Source of the DNA: Anabaena sp. UHCC 0204 | GTDB lineage: Bacteria > Cyanobacteriota > Cyanobacteriia > Cyanobacteriales > Nostocaceae | Direction: 5' to 3' | DNA length: 64,000 bases | Assembly (NCBI RefSeq): GCF_009711975.1 | Contig: NZ_VIKW01000013.1 | Coordinates: forward strand, 50,980 to 114,979 | Part shown: piece by piece, positions 55,757 through 64,000 of the stretch | How the letters are laid out: every line of letters begins with the position of its first letter | Numbering within the stretch: position 1 is the first letter of the stretch | The notes under the pieces: generated by a model | Databases searched by the model: none | Told to the model about the DNA's origin: nothing | The model's input: only the letters and a program-made list of their open reading frames with translations | Translations under genes and position numbers: made by a program

Positions 55757-57277
55757 ATGAGCATTTCCATTAGACCTGACGAAATCAGCAGCATCATCCA
55801 ACAACAAATCGAGCAATACGACCAAGAGGTTAAAGTTGCTAACGTTGGTACAGTGCTACAAGTAGGTGACGGTATTGCCCGGATTTATGGCTTAGAAAAA
55901 GCTATGGCTGGGGAACTCCTAGAATTTGAAGACGGCACAATTGGTATCGCCCAAAACTTAGAAGAAGATAACGTTGGTGCGGTACTGATGGGTCAAGGTC
56001 GGGAGATTCAAGAAGGTAGCTCCGTAACCGCTACTGGTAAAATCGCCCAAGTAGCCGTAGGTGAAGCCCTCATTGGCCGTGTTGTTGATGCTTTGGGTCG
56101 CCCCATTGATGGTAAAGGTGATCTCAAAACCACCGAAACCCGATTGATTGAATCCCCCGCCCCTGGGATTATTGCCCGTCGGTCAGTACATGAACCGATG
56201 CAAACAGGTATCACCGCTATTGATTCCATGATTCCCGTCGGCCGTGGTCAACGGGAATTAATCATTGGTGACCGTCAAACAGGTAAAACAGCGATCGCTA
56301 TTGACACCATCATTAACCAAAAAGGTGAAGATGTCGTTTGCGTTTACGTAGCAATCGGTCAAAAAGCTTCCACCGTTGCTAACGTAGTTCAAACCTTGCA
56401 ACAAAAAGGCGCAATGGACTACACCGTAGTTGTAGCTGCTAACGCCAGTGACCCAGCTACCCTACAATACTTAGCTCCCTACACAGGCGCTAGTATTGCT
56501 GAGTATTTCATGTACAAAGGCAAAGCAACCTTAATCATTTACGATGACCTTTCCAAGCAAGCTCAGGCTTATCGCCAAATGTCCTTGCTCCTCCGTCGTC
56601 CACCCGGTCGGGAAGCTTATCCTGGAGACGTATTCTACATCCACTCCCGCTTGTTGGAACGCGCTGCTAAATTGAGCGATGAATTGGGTAAAGGCAGCAT
56701 GACCGCCCTCCCAATTATCGAAACCCAAGCTGGTGACGTATCTGCATACATTCCTACCAACGTAATTTCCATTACCGACGGTCAGATTTTCTTGTCTTCT
56801 GACTTGTTCAACTCTGGTATCCGTCCGGCTGTAAACCCCGGTATCTCTGTATCCCGCGTAGGTTCTGCCGCACAAACCAAGGCAATGAAGAAAGTTGCCG
56901 GTAAGATTAAGTTGGAATTGGCGCAGTTTGACGACTTACAAGCTTTCGCACAATTCGCTTCTGACTTAGATAAAGCTACCCAAGATCAGTTAGCACGCGG
57001 TGTCCGCTTACGGGAACTCCTCAAACAGCCCCAAAATGACCCCCTCTCTGTAGCTGAACAAGTAGCCGTTCTTTACGCTGGTATTAACGGTTATTTAGAT
57101 GACGTTGCTGTAAATAAAGTCACCGTATTCGCTAAAGGTCTACGTGATTACTTGAAGAATGTTAACACTGCATATTTCCAAGCAGTACAAGGTAGCAAAG
57201 CCCTCGGAGAACCAGAAGAAGCCGCTTTGAAAGCTGCTCTTTCCGAGTTCAAAAAGACCTTCCAAGCAGCAGCGTAA
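55757..57277 (+). CDS. atpA: ATP synthase subunit alpha
   Basis: A 506-residue regulatory nucleotide-binding subunit of F1. Walker A GDRQTGKT is at 171-178, and [20 protein letters not shown] (Walker B region), [20 protein letters not shown] and [17 protein letters not shown] (ATPase alpha/beta signature) follow. Standard length. The beta and epsilon genes are not in this window, as usual in cyanobacteria, where they form a separate operon. Confidence 0.98.
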   Translation: MSISIRPDEISSIIQQQIEQYDQEVKVANVGTVLQVGDGIARIYGLEKAMAGELLEFEDGTIGIAQNLEEDNVGAVLMGQGREIQEGSSVTATGKIAQVAVGEALIGRVVDALGRPIDGKGDLKTTETRLIESPAPGIIARRSVHEPMQTGITAIDSMIPVGRGQRELIIGDRQTGKTAIAIDTIINQKGEDVVCVYVAIGQKASTVANVVQTLQQKGAMDYTVVVAANASDPATLQYLAPYTGASIAEYFMYKGKATLIIYDDLSKQAQAYRQMSLLLRRPPGREAYPGDVFYIHSRLLERAAKLSDELGKGSMTALPIIETQAGDVSAYIPTNVISITDGQIFLSSDLFNSGIRPAVNPGISVSRVGSAAQTKAMKKVAGKIKLELAQFDDLQAFAQFASDLDKATQDQLARGVRLRELLKQPQNDPLSVAEQVAVLYAGINGYLDDVAVNKVTVFAKGLRDYLKNVNTAYFQAVQGSKALGEPEEAALKAALSEFKKTFQAAA

Positions 57278-57436
57278 CAATTTTGGATTTTGGATTTTGG
57301 ATTTTGGATTAAATAGACTTGTCCCGAAATTAGATATCAGTTCATAAAGGGATTTGATATTTATTTTTAGATGATTCTAATCTAAAATCCGAAATTCTGA
57401 ATCTAAAATCTAAAATCTAAAATCTAAAATCGGATT
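57278..57436. repeat. Tandem repeats between alpha and gamma genes
   Basis: TTTTGGA units at the start and CTAAAAT units at the end. The two arms are partly complementary and could make a long hairpin in the mRNA. Confidence 0.85.
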
Positions 57437-58384
57437 ATGGCTAATCTCAAATCAATACGCGATCGCATCCAGTCGGTCAAAAACACCAAAAAAATCACAG
57501 AAGCCATGCGGCTTGTAGCAGCGGCGAGAGTCCGTCGCGCTCAAGAACAAGTAATTGCTACCCGTCCCTTCGCAGACCGTTTGGCGCAAGTATTATTTAG
57601 CTTGCAAACCAGACTGCGGTTTGAAGACGTGGATTTACCCCTACTGAAAAAACGCGAAGTTAAAACAGTAGGATTATTAGTAATTTCTGGCGATCGAGGT
57701 CTGTGTGGTGGTTACAACAGTAACGTAATTCGCCGGGCAGAAAATCGCGCCAAGGAACTCCAAGCGGAAGGTCTAGACTATAATTATGTGTTGGTTGGCC
57801 GCAAAGCTACCCAATACTTCCAACGCCGGGATCAGCCTATTGATGCAACCTACAGCGGTTTAGAACAAATTCCTACCGCCGCAGAAGCTACAAATATTGC
57901 TGATGAACTACTTTCTCTTTTCCTTTCCGAAAAAGTAGACCGGATTGAGCTAGTCTATACAAAATTTGTATCCTTGGTTAGTTCTCGTCCCGTAGTCCAA
58001 ACCCTTCTACCCCTGGATACCCAAGGTTTAGAAGCAGCAGATGACGAAATCTTCCGCTTAACTACCCGTGGTGGTCAATTCCAAGTTGAACGGGAGAAAG
58101 TTGTTAGTCAAGTCCGGGCTTTACCTCGCGATATGATTTTTGAACAAGATCCAGTGCAAATTCTGGATTCATTGTTACCTTTGTATCTGAGCAATCAGCT
58201 ATTACGGGCATTACAGGAATCAGCAGCGAGTGAACTAGCCGCACGGATGACAGCAATGAGTAACGCCAGCGAAAACGCCGGTGAGTTGATTAAAAGTTTG
58301 TCTTTGTCTTATAACAAAGCCCGTCAAGCCGCAATTACCCAGGAACTTCTGGAAGTTGTCGGTGGTGCAGAAGCACTAACTTAA
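57437..58384 (+). CDS. atpG: ATP synthase subunit gamma
   Basis: A 315-residue central shaft. The termini [20 protein letters not shown] and [20 protein letters not shown] are the coiled-coil signature. The photosynthetic insertion is present near residue 200 ([20 protein letters not shown]) but lacks the two cysteines of the chloroplast enzyme, so thiol control is not expected; this is normal for cyanobacteria. Named atpC in cyanobacterial maps. Last gene of the operon. Confidence 0.97.
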   Translation: MANLKSIRDRIQSVKNTKKITEAMRLVAAARVRRAQEQVIATRPFADRLAQVLFSLQTRLRFEDVDLPLLKKREVKTVGLLVISGDRGLCGGYNSNVIRRAENRAKELQAEGLDYNYVLVGRKATQYFQRRDQPIDATYSGLEQIPTAAEATNIADELLSLFLSEKVDRIELVYTKFVSLVSSRPVVQTLLPLDTQGLEAADDEIFRLTTRGGQFQVEREKVVSQVRALPRDMIFEQDPVQILDSLLPLYLSNQLLRALQESAASELAARMTAMSNASENAGELIKSLSLSYNKARQAAITQELLEVVGGAEALT

Positions 58385-58539
58385 TTTGGTAGTTGGTGAT
58401 TGGAGGTAGTTATAAAATGAACTATGGCCAATCATCAATTATTAAATTTCTTAATAAGTCTTAAATTTCAATTTATACTCTATTTTTATTAAAAATAATG
58501 ATTATGTGATCATCAATAATATTTTTATTCATATTTAAA

Positions 58540-58680
58540 TTATTTGAAAGGAATATATTCAACTACATTCATCCATTCGTCAATTTCAGAAGCCTGAGCA
58601 ATAAATTCTAAATCCTTAACAAATTGACCAATTGTGCCACCTAATTGATGTCCAAAAATTAATCCTGAAAATTGTTTTCC
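58540..58680 (-). pseudogene. C-terminal remnant of a DUF5615-type PIN-like toxin
   Basis: After an in-frame stop, 46 codons read GKQFSGLIFGHQLGGTIGQF then VKDLEFIAQASEIDEWMNVV and stop at 58540. This resembles the C-terminal half of DUF5615 toxins, usually partnered with a DUF433 antitoxin, which is exactly the neighbour upstream. The N-terminal half with the catalytic acidic residues is missing. Confidence 0.65.
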
Positions 58681-58700
58681 TTATATAAAGCAATAGGCAT

Positions 58701-59012
58701 TTACAACAGTCCTTTCGCTTTCATTCTGCTATAGAATGGGGATTGTACTGATTCCTTAATACTTTCTTGTACTTGTTCCCATTCCTGTTTAATTTCTTGG
58801 TCAATTTCTTCTTGGTGGTCGAAGTAATAACCCATAGTAGCATGAGCTTCACTATATGTTAAATAAGGATGTTGACGGCACATTTCCTCTACTGACCAAC
58901 CATAAGCAAGATAATCCATGACAATTTGCGCTACTCTAATTCTCGGTAAACGCTGTAATCTTGCTGACTGATGATCGTTTTTGATGATATGTGGGTAATT
59001 GAGGGTTAACAT
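58701..59012 (-). CDS. DUF433 antitoxin-like protein
   Basis: A 103-residue protein. The core LPRIRVAQIVMDYLAYGWSV then EEMCRQHPYLTYSEAHATMG YYF is a DUF433 winged-helix domain, the usual antitoxin of DUF5615 PIN-like toxins. The C-terminal tail is longer and charged. The cognate toxin downstream is only a fragment, so this is a widowed antitoxin that may be decaying or act on other loci. Confidence 0.75.
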   Translation of the reverse strand: MLTLNYPHIIKNDHQSARLQRLPRIRVAQIVMDYLAYGWSVEEMCRQHPYLTYSEAHATMGYYFDHQEEIDQEIKQEWEQVQESIKESVQSPFYSRMKAKGLL

Positions 59013-59071
59013 ATTATTTTATCTAGCTAGGTTGCTATATGTTTATATTATGACAAAATTTCCAGTTATAG

Positions 59072-59446
59072 TCAAAACTTTTTAACGACGCTGTAAGCTC
59101 TAGCTTTAAGTAAAATCATTAATTGATCTAGCTGTTCATAAATATCTAATTCGCTATTTTCTGCTTCGGAAATTGTACCATTATGGTTTTTTTCTAATAA
59201 GTCTTCTAACCGTGTTTGTGCTTGGGTTGAAACTTTAAATTTAGCTATTTGTTCGGGTGTTGGTTGTTTAATTAAAAAGTCTAAAACCTCAGTATAAGTG
59301 TTAGTAGTATCACTAGAATTAGTTAAAGTTAATGTTTCTGGTGTATTTTTTTCTAGGAGTTGCGAAAGCAGTTCTGGAAGACGATGTAATATGGGTTGTA
59401 AGCGGTTTGCTAGTTCGTCCGGTACTTGAATTGTTAATTGTGCCAT
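59072..59446 (-). CDS. Antitoxin-like protein of unknown family
   Basis: A 124-residue protein starting AQLTIQVPDELANRLQPILH. A beta strand followed by a helix suggests a ribbon-helix-helix-like or Phd-type N-terminus, and the acidic helical C-terminus fits an antitoxin. Such proteins often precede a PIN toxin in cyanobacteria, but none follows on this strand. Start supported by position only. Confidence 0.6.
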   Translation of the reverse strand: MAQLTIQVPDELANRLQPILHRLPELLSQLLEKNTPETLTLTNSSDTTNTYTEVLDFLIKQPTPEQIAKFKVSTQAQTRLEDLLEKNHNGTISEAENSELDIYEQLDQLMILLKARAYSVVKKF

Positions 59447-59466
59447 TTTGGTTAGGGATGGTATGT

Positions 59467-59532
59467 TTATTTATAGGTTAGCGTGAAAATTTCCGAAATA
59501 ATATTAGTGTCTAAAATAAAACGAAAACTCAC
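59467..59532 (-). pseudogene. N-terminal scrap of a VapC toxin
   Basis: From a GTG overlapping the VapB-like stop, codons read SFRFILDTNIISEIFTLTYK and then a stop. FILDTNIISE is the typical VapC start with the first catalytic Asp. Only 21 residues remain, so the toxin is dead. Confidence 0.75.
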
Positions 59533-59636
59533 AGTTCTACCTCCCGTCCTGGACTACGATCTCTAAGATTTGCAAAATCTTCATCTGTAAATTCAATACC
59601 TTCTCTTTCCATTCGTTCCCGAAATCGCAAGGTCAT
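59529..59636 (-). CDS. VapB-like mini antitoxin
   Basis: A 35-residue frame (TLRFRERMEREGIEFTDEDF then ANLRDRSPGREVEL), overlapping the VapC scrap by four bases as in vapBC pairs. It is too short to include a normal DNA-binding domain. The acidic middle fits the toxin-binding part. It starts directly after the stop of the 50-residue frame upstream. Confidence 0.55.
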   Translation of the reverse strand: MTLRFRERMEREGIEFTDEDFANLRDRSPGREVEL

Positions 59637-59789
59637 TTAGCAGAAAGTTTCACCGTCAGGATTAAAAGTTTTTATCTGTTCCTTTTCCTTGTTTTGGGAT
59701 AATTGAGACTTCAGTAAGTTAAGCAGACAAATTTTATCTTCTACAGATAAATCATCAAGAGATTTAATTATTTCTTGTAATAACGTCAT
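59637..59789 (-). CDS. Small helical protein before the VapB-like frame
   Basis: A 50-residue frame (TLLQEIIKSLDDLSVEDKIC then LLNLLKSQLSQ) ending at the codon before the next ATG. It resembles the short amphipathic proteins that precede vapB-type genes in cyanobacteria. It may be the N-terminal part of the antitoxin module. Family not recognised. Confidence 0.5.
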   Translation of the reverse strand: MTLLQEIIKSLDDLSVEDKICLLNLLKSQLSQNKEKEQIKTFNPDGETFC

Positions 59790-60219
59790 TGTAAAGCGTC
59801 TTTTAAAAGTCATCTAAATATTTAACAATAATCAAAGCAGTGAGAAAGGCTATTGGTGTAATTATAGCAATTGGTAGAGCGAACTGATAAGTTACTTATA
59901 GTAAAAGTGATCACTCTCTAATTCAAATATTTGACCACAGTAAATTCAGTGTACAAGGCTAAATGCTAGTATAATTACTTGCTAATATTTTGCTCATTGC
60001 GGATAAGGACTGTGTACAATACTTAACAGTAATGTTCTTGTCACGAATAATATTACTGTTATACAATGCTCATAATAAATTTATCAAATTAAGTTGAGGT
60101 CTAATGAGCAATTGTACAAAAAGTTACTCTAGTGATAAAAATATGAATACGTATGCGTTTTTATAGATCAATATTTTTGCGCTTCTCAAAGCATCACAGC
60201 ACATTCAAGACTAAATAAT
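59790..60219. other. Intergenic region before the ABC operon
   Basis: About 430 bases, AT-rich, between divergent units. It contains scattered repeats of GTACAA and TTACTGTTA type but no open frame with a start codon. Promoters in both directions are expected. Confidence 0.4.
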
Positions 60220-61074
60220 ATGTTAGAAAAAAACAACCCATTACTTAAATTAGAAAATGTTACATTTACTTATCCAAATAGAAATAAAATACTCCTAAAG
60301 AATGTAAATCTTACAGTATCTTTAGGAGAAAGAATTGGAGTTGTCGGAGATAATGGGTCTGGTAAATCTACTATAGTTAAACTTTTACTTGGTTTATGTA
60401 AACCCACAAAAGGTAGAGTTGAATTATTTGGTGAAGAGGTTTCTTATAATAAACACTATCCTTGGCTGGGTTATATTGGCAACCCTTCTTATAAGTTAGG
60501 AGAGTCAGGTTTACCATCAGGTATTTCCGTTGGTGAGGTTAGGAGAACTTTTGAAAATTTATGGAAAATATGGAGTCAGGAGAATTTAGAATCTACATCT
60601 CCATTTTTTGAGAAGAAAGAAGAACTTAAAAACCTACTTACTTCTGATTTAGAAAAACTTGATCCTAGTGAATTATCTAATGGACAACGAATGAGACTAA
60701 TGGCTTATTTAGCATTAGGAAAAAAATCAAAGTTACTGATTGCAGATGAACCAACAGAAGGTTTAGATGATCAAAGTAAAGAAATTATACTCAAAGCGGT
60801 AGAATATGCAGCACAAGATCAGCAATTAGCAATCTTATGGATTTCCCATAGAATTCATGAAGTAGCTAGACTGACTACTAATATTCAAAAATTATCTAAT
60901 GCAGAGTTAAAACATAGAGAAGTCCCTACTTTTAATTGTGCTGTGAAAACAAATGGAGGGGAAGCAAAACAAGTCTATCCAACTCTCTGTAAAGATGGAT
61001 TTGAAGAGATTATAGGAGAAATATTTACTGATACATCAATATCAGATTTTACAATTGTAGGTGATAAAATATAG
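60220..61074 (+). CDS. ABC transporter ATPase
   Basis: A 284-residue ATPase. Walker A is GDNGSGKS near residue 43. The signature is LSNGQRMRLM, a variant with Asn for the second residue of LSGGQ. Walker B is LLIADEPTEGLD, then the H-loop ILWISHRIHE. The ATPase core has an unusual stretch between Walker A and the signature (SYKLGESGLPSGISVGEVRR). It is followed by a permease after 11 bases. The family is ABC-2-like export or membrane-modifying, substrate unknown. Locally low GC and without HIP1 octamers. Confidence 0.82.
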   Translation: MLEKNNPLLKLENVTFTYPNRNKILLKNVNLTVSLGERIGVVGDNGSGKSTIVKLLLGLCKPTKGRVELFGEEVSYNKHYPWLGYIGNPSYKLGESGLPSGISVGEVRRTFENLWKIWSQENLESTSPFFEKKEELKNLLTSDLEKLDPSELSNGQRMRLMAYLALGKKSKLLIADEPTEGLDDQSKEIILKAVEYAAQDQQLAILWISHRIHEVARLTTNIQKLSNAELKHREVPTFNCAVKTNGGEAKQVYPTLCKDGFEEIIGEIFTDTSISDFTIVGDKI

Positions 61075-61085
61075 CAGGGGATTTT

Positions 61086-61997
61086 ATGAATATACAAAAA
61101 ATATGGTTATTGTTAATACCTTATTTAATGAAAATGGTAAAACTTGAACCTTTTTCTCATGCAGTATTTGGTTTTTTGAAAAATGATTTAGGAATAAAGT
61201 TTAATATATCAGAAGTAGTTAAATACTCTGTTTTCTATTTCAGTATCTTGTCGTTATTAGTTGGATTTTCTACTCTGCCGTTATCATACAATGATAATAG
61301 CTTTAGTTATTTCGGATTGGAATTTCCTACTTCCTCACTAACAGCATCAAGAAATTTTGGAATAGAACTATTACAGGATTTTTATTTAATTGGTTGGTTA
61401 GGAATATCTCTTTTGTTCTTATTTGGTTTGTTATTACCTTTGGGAAATAGTTTTTTGGTTAATCAAACGTTGTGGTTACGTCTAACTCCTTGTTTACCTT
61501 ATGAAATTGCAGCAGCTAGGGCTATTTGGGTGATAATATATGCTCTATTTATGGGTTTATTAAGTCTTATTTGGGCTGTACTTTGTACGTGGATAAATGA
61601 TTTTCCCCTTAATTCATTGCTTGTAGATATTGAAGGTTTAATGAGTCACATTCTTATATCTGGAGGTATGGTTGTATTTATTGACTTCAACATTAAAAAC
61701 TATCTCAGCAGAATGTTTATTTCTATCATTGCTGTTGTCATTCCTATAATTCTGATAATAGCTTATATACCTATAAGTTTAATTAATTCAGTAGGTATGA
61801 TCACAAAATTCTTTCCCTATACAATGCCACTTGCACTGGTTAAACTTTTGCCTGATAATCAAACACATTTCTTAGTAACTGCTGGTTTAGGTTTATTATT
61901 ACTGTTTCTATCTGTGGTAATTAAATTTATAACCATAAACGGTCTAACATTTCGTAAATATCTCACGTTTAAATTTAAAGGAGAATCATTGAAATGA
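61086..61997 (+). CDS. ABC-2-like permease
   Basis: A 303-residue membrane protein with about six helices (VFYFSILSLLVGFSTLPLSY, FYLIGWLGISLLFLFGLLLP, AIWVIIYALFMGLLSLIWAV, FISIIAVVIPIILIIAYIPI and others). It has no sequence motif that reveals substrate. Its gene overlaps the next one by four bases (ATGA), tying it to the repeat protein. It should form the transmembrane part of the transporter with the ATPase upstream. Confidence 0.72.
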   Translation: MNIQKIWLLLIPYLMKMVKLEPFSHAVFGFLKNDLGIKFNISEVVKYSVFYFSILSLLVGFSTLPLSYNDNSFSYFGLEFPTSSLTASRNFGIELLQDFYLIGWLGISLLFLFGLLLPLGNSFLVNQTLWLRLTPCLPYEIAAARAIWVIIYALFMGLLSLIWAVLCTWINDFPLNSLLVDIEGLMSHILISGGMVVFIDFNIKNYLSRMFISIIAVVIPIILIIAYIPISLINSVGMITKFFPYTMPLALVKLLPDNQTHFLVTAGLGLLLLFLSVVIKFITINGLTFRKYLTFKFKGESLK

Positions 61998-62362
61998 TTA
62001 AGTTAGATATTGATAGAAGAATTTTTAGCATATTACCTTTGATTCTTCTACTATTAACACCTTTGTTGGTTGCAGCTACTCCAATATATACTGGACAGAT
62101 TTTCCCAAATCCTTGGATTTGGGAAATCCTAAAAAACGTTGGTATTTATTTATATAATTCAGCAATAGGACAAATTATCCTACAATTTGGAAATGTAGTT
62201 GGAGATGTAGTAATACATACAATAGATGGAGGAAGAGATGTGCTAATACATACAACAGATGGAACAAGGGATGTAGTAATACATACAATAGATGGAGGAA
62301 GAGATGTACTAATACATATAGTAGATGGAGTAGTAGAAATTGTGAAATCAAATCAAAAGTAA
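61994..62362 (+). CDS. Small membrane-anchored protein with 11-residue repeats
   Basis: A 122-residue protein. Residues 9-28 form a hydrophobic N-terminal segment (RIFSILPLILLLLTPLLVAA). A linker (NPWIWEILKNVGIYLYNSAI) leads to four tandem 11-residue units, consensus DV(V/L)IHT(I/T)DGGR, from about residue 72 to 115, encoded by 33-base DNA repeats at 62211-62340. Units one and three are nearly identical, so the array is recent. The pattern alternates two hydrophobic residues with a His and an Asp. The protein may be an exported or surface element of the ABC unit. Family not recognised. Confidence 0.65.
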   Translation: MIKLDIDRRIFSILPLILLLLTPLLVAATPIYTGQIFPNPWIWEILKNVGIYLYNSAIGQIILQFGNVVGDVVIHTIDGGRDVLIHTTDGTRDVVIHTIDGGRDVLIHIVDGVVEIVKSNQK

Positions 62363-62420
62363 AAAATGCAGTAATACAAGATCATAAACTTGAGATTTAT
62401 AATTTTTTGAGGAGCTAAAC

Positions 62421-62747
62421 ATGAAGAAAATAATCAAATTTCTTGTCAGATTAATGGCTATTATCATTATGATAATGAGTGTAATATTTTTTCTCTATGG
62501 TACTATGAAGTTAGCAATTGCAGACCAGCCTTATGATCAAATTCAAAACATTCCTGGTCTGATTATAGAAACTAATCCTCTACAAGAGACAAAAAATGCT
62601 AAGATTATTATTTCTGTCTCTGCATTGGCTTTTATTTTCAGCATTATAGGATTTGTTATATCATTCTTTATACGGGTAGAAGAGATAGTGATAGAGGAAG
62701 ACAACGAAAAAATTCCTACCTTAGTAGGTAAAGAACAAGATGAGTAA
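62421..62747 (+). CDS. Two-helix membrane protein
   Basis: A 108-residue protein with helices at 5-32 (FLVRLMAIIIMIMSVIFFLY) and 63-85 (IIISVSALAFIFSIIGFVIS), and an acidic C-terminal tail (VEEIVIEEDNEKIP). It is preceded by TTTTTTGAGGAGC, a good ribosome site. It overlaps the next gene by eight bases. Function unknown; context suggests an accessory of the ABC unit. Confidence 0.65.
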   Translation: MKKIIKFLVRLMAIIIMIMSVIFFLYGTMKLAIADQPYDQIQNIPGLIIETNPLQETKNAKIIISVSALAFIFSIIGFVISFFIRVEEIVIEEDNEKIPTLVGKEQDE

Positions 62748-62958
62748 ACTCAAGTATCAAATGATTATCCAGTGGTCTGAAGAAGATAATTGCTTTTTAG
62801 TAGGATTCCCTGATTTCCCTGGACAAAAATGGCGCACTCATGGGGATACTTACGAGTTAGCAGCAGCAAATGGAATTGAAGCTTTAGACTCTCTGATTAT
62901 TGCTTACGCATCTGCTGGTGATCCACTTCCAGAACCTACGGTTTGTCACGCAGCATAG
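62740..62958 (+). CDS. HicB-like antitoxin, orphan
   Basis: A 72-residue HicB N-terminal (RNase-H-like) domain: YQMIIQWSEEDNCFLVGFPD then FPGQKWRTHGDTYELAAANG. It lacks a C-terminal DNA-binding domain, and no HicA toxin lies nearby. Such solo HicB proteins are frequent in cyanobacteria. It overlaps the membrane protein gene upstream. Confidence 0.78.
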   Translation: MSKLKYQMIIQWSEEDNCFLVGFPDFPGQKWRTHGDTYELAAANGIEALDSLIIAYASAGDPLPEPTVCHAA

Positions 62959-62988
62959 AGTTGAATTTCTGGACTCAATCTAACCAAC

Positions 62989-63130
62989 CTAAATAAACCA
63001 ATTCTCAATCACCAGATCCTCAAAATCCTGAAAATCTGCCAAATTATTTGTTACTAAAATCAAGTCATTACAAAATGCAATACTCGCAATTTGTACCTCA
63101 TAACATCGGAAAGTGCTGTATTTGGTAAAC
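62989..63130 (-). pseudogene. C-terminal remnant of a VapC toxin
   Basis: Codons read YEVQIASIAFCNDLILVTNN then LADFQDFEDLVIENWF and stop at 62989, the typical PIN-domain end (acidic residue in NDL and in ADF). No start codon with the N-terminal catalytic part precedes it. It is not the missing half of the 59467 scrap in simple order, since the orientation would place it on the wrong side. Confidence 0.7.
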
Positions 63131-63328
63131 GGAAATTAGCAGGTCAATTGAGACAAATATAAATCCTTGATTTTATCATGTTCAATTTTCAGGCGATCGC
63201 CCCCATAATCACCATACCAAATTTTTAGAGGAAACTATGAATATCAATTATACTCTGTTTATCTGCGATCGCACTCTAACCATTTTTTAAATAACATCCT
63301 GTAGCAATAATTATCTTTTTCAAAGACC

Positions 63329-64000
63329 ATGAAGCAACTGAAATCCATTTTACTATTAGGAACAATCCTAGCAGCCCAAGTTATCACTACCAAAACATTG
63401 GCACAAGAGGTCAAAAAAGATAGTATAGTTCCCTCCCAAAAGAATGCTATTACCCTGATGCAAAGTATTTGTGGTGCTGGGAATATTACACAAGAAAAAG
63501 GGAAAATTGTTTGCAAAAAATGCCCGTTATTTACCAGTTATAATGATGGAACTGCTACCTTAACATCTGTAGTTTATGGCAGTTTTACCAAAGCCGGTAG
63601 TCGTGAAGCATTGGTAGACTTGGGTGGCTGTGAACCCCATGCAGGTAATTGGGGAGGTTCTGTTTTATTGCGGCGTACTAATAATGGTTGGTCTAGAATC
63701 CGATATGAACAAGGATTGCGTTCCAATAGTTGTCTAAAAATCTCTAATAAAACAGGTCGTGATTCCCTAGTTTGTGAAGTTTCATATATGGGACAGGGTT
63801 ATTTTTCCCAAAGACTTGATAAATTGGAAATCGGTTCTACTAAAACCAGCAGCACAAAAATATTAAGTGTAGGTTCAAATACAGCTAGTTGTCGTCCACC
63901 ATTTTATGACGTAGAAATCAAAGATTTTGCACTACGAAACACCAACCAAGATAAACGCGCAGACCTGGTTGTAAAACTCACAGAAGCCAGGGAAGCAAAA
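63329..64000 (+). CDS. Secreted protein of unknown function (partial)
   Basis: From ATG at 63329 a frame runs to the right edge without a stop (224 codons). The signal peptide is QLKSILLLGTILAAQVITTK, then TLAQE. Six or more cysteines are present (SICGAG, VCKKCP, GGCEP, NSCLK, LVCEV, ASCRP), so disulfides are likely in the periplasm. The sequence looks beta-rich. No family recognised. Confidence 0.7.
   Translation, partial: MKQLKSILLLGTILAAQVITTKTLAQEVKKDSIVPSQKNAITLMQSICGAGNITQEKGKIVCKKCPLFTSYNDGTATLTSVVYGSFTKAGSREALVDLGGCEPHAGNWGGSVLLRRTNNGWSRIRYEQGLRSNSCLKISNKTGRDSLVCEVSYMGQGYFSQRLDKLEIGSTKTSSTKILSVGSNTASCRPPFYDVEIKDFALRNTNQDKRADLVVKLTEAREAK

Noticed and set aside
59800-59890. Small hydrophobic peptide (ALPIAIITPIAFLTALIIVK) on the minus strand
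   Set aside because: A stop lies directly upstream and there is no usable start codon, so translation is not supported.
59467-63130. The idea that the ABC operon inserted into one vapC gene, leaving the N-terminal scrap at 59467 and the C-terminal scrap at 62989
   Set aside because: Both scraps are on the minus strand, but the C-terminal piece lies on the upstream side, so a simple insertion cannot explain them.
63259-63516. An 85-codon minus-strand frame near the right edge
   Set aside because: It is the shadow of the plus-strand secreted protein starting at 63329, which has a signal peptide and conserved-looking cysteines.

Overview
The window is chromosomal DNA of a filamentous, probably heterocyst-forming cyanobacterium of the Nostocales. 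This rests on psbV (cytochrome c550), a Psb35-like protein, the phylloquinone (men) genes, a cyanobacterial atp operon with paired b and b' subunits, a mycosporine-type cluster, many HIP1 octamers (GCGATCGC), heptamer tandem repeats between genes, and a PatX-like patterning peptide carrying RGSGR behind a TCCGGA promoter element.

Layout. 1-6.3 kb: a partial coiled-coil gene, a PiT phosphate permease, a methyltransferase, an intergenic region with a strong hairpin and three direct repeats, a patX-like gene and an FAD oxidoreductase. 6.3-11.9 kb: menF diverging from menA-menC-menE, then a hotdog thioesterase likely for DHNA-CoA. 12-19.1 kb: DUF697 GTPase, EVE protein, leuC-leuD, a MITE, RNase T2, a Psb35-like protein and a GH57 glucan branching enzyme. 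19.7-23.4 kb: sugar-phosphate cyclase, O-methyltransferase and ATP-grasp ligase of a mycosporine pathway. 24.3-33.4 kb: a fermentative run of pflA, adhE, pflB, a hydrogenase maturation protease and an ADP-forming acetyl-CoA synthetase fused to a GNAT domain. 33.7-43.3 kb: PAP2 phosphatase, TPR protein, pentapeptide membrane protein, small protein, contractile-injection-type AAA ATPase, psbV and a double ABC ATPase.

43.6-51.9 kb is an accessory island. A methyltransferase gene exists as one intact copy (48.8-50.0 kb), flanked by a broken copy (45.06-45.41 kb) and a 3' scrap (51.71-51.83 kb). Between these lie a three-gene McrBC/LlaJI-like restriction module with no visible modification methylase and a PD-(D/E)XK plus PIN nuclease pair. 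The PIN gene is interrupted by a 559-bp IS200/IS605 remnant whose exact ends can be read and whose removal restores the frame.

52-58.4 kb is the F-type ATP synthase operon in the cyanobacterial order (atp1, a, c, b', b, delta, alpha, gamma), with tandem repeats in most of its gaps. 58.5-63.1 kb is a second accessory stretch: decayed toxin-antitoxin genes, an ABC ATPase and permease followed by a protein with 11-residue repeats, a two-helix membrane protein and an orphan HicB-like protein. The window ends inside a secreted protein gene.

The strongest leads are the patX-like gene and its neighbouring repeats, the restriction/nuclease island built into a split methyltransferase gene, the precisely readable IS605 insertion, the non-standard active-site segment of the mycosporine-cluster cyclase, and the ABC/repeat-protein operon. 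All assignments come from reading motifs by eye; no database search was run.
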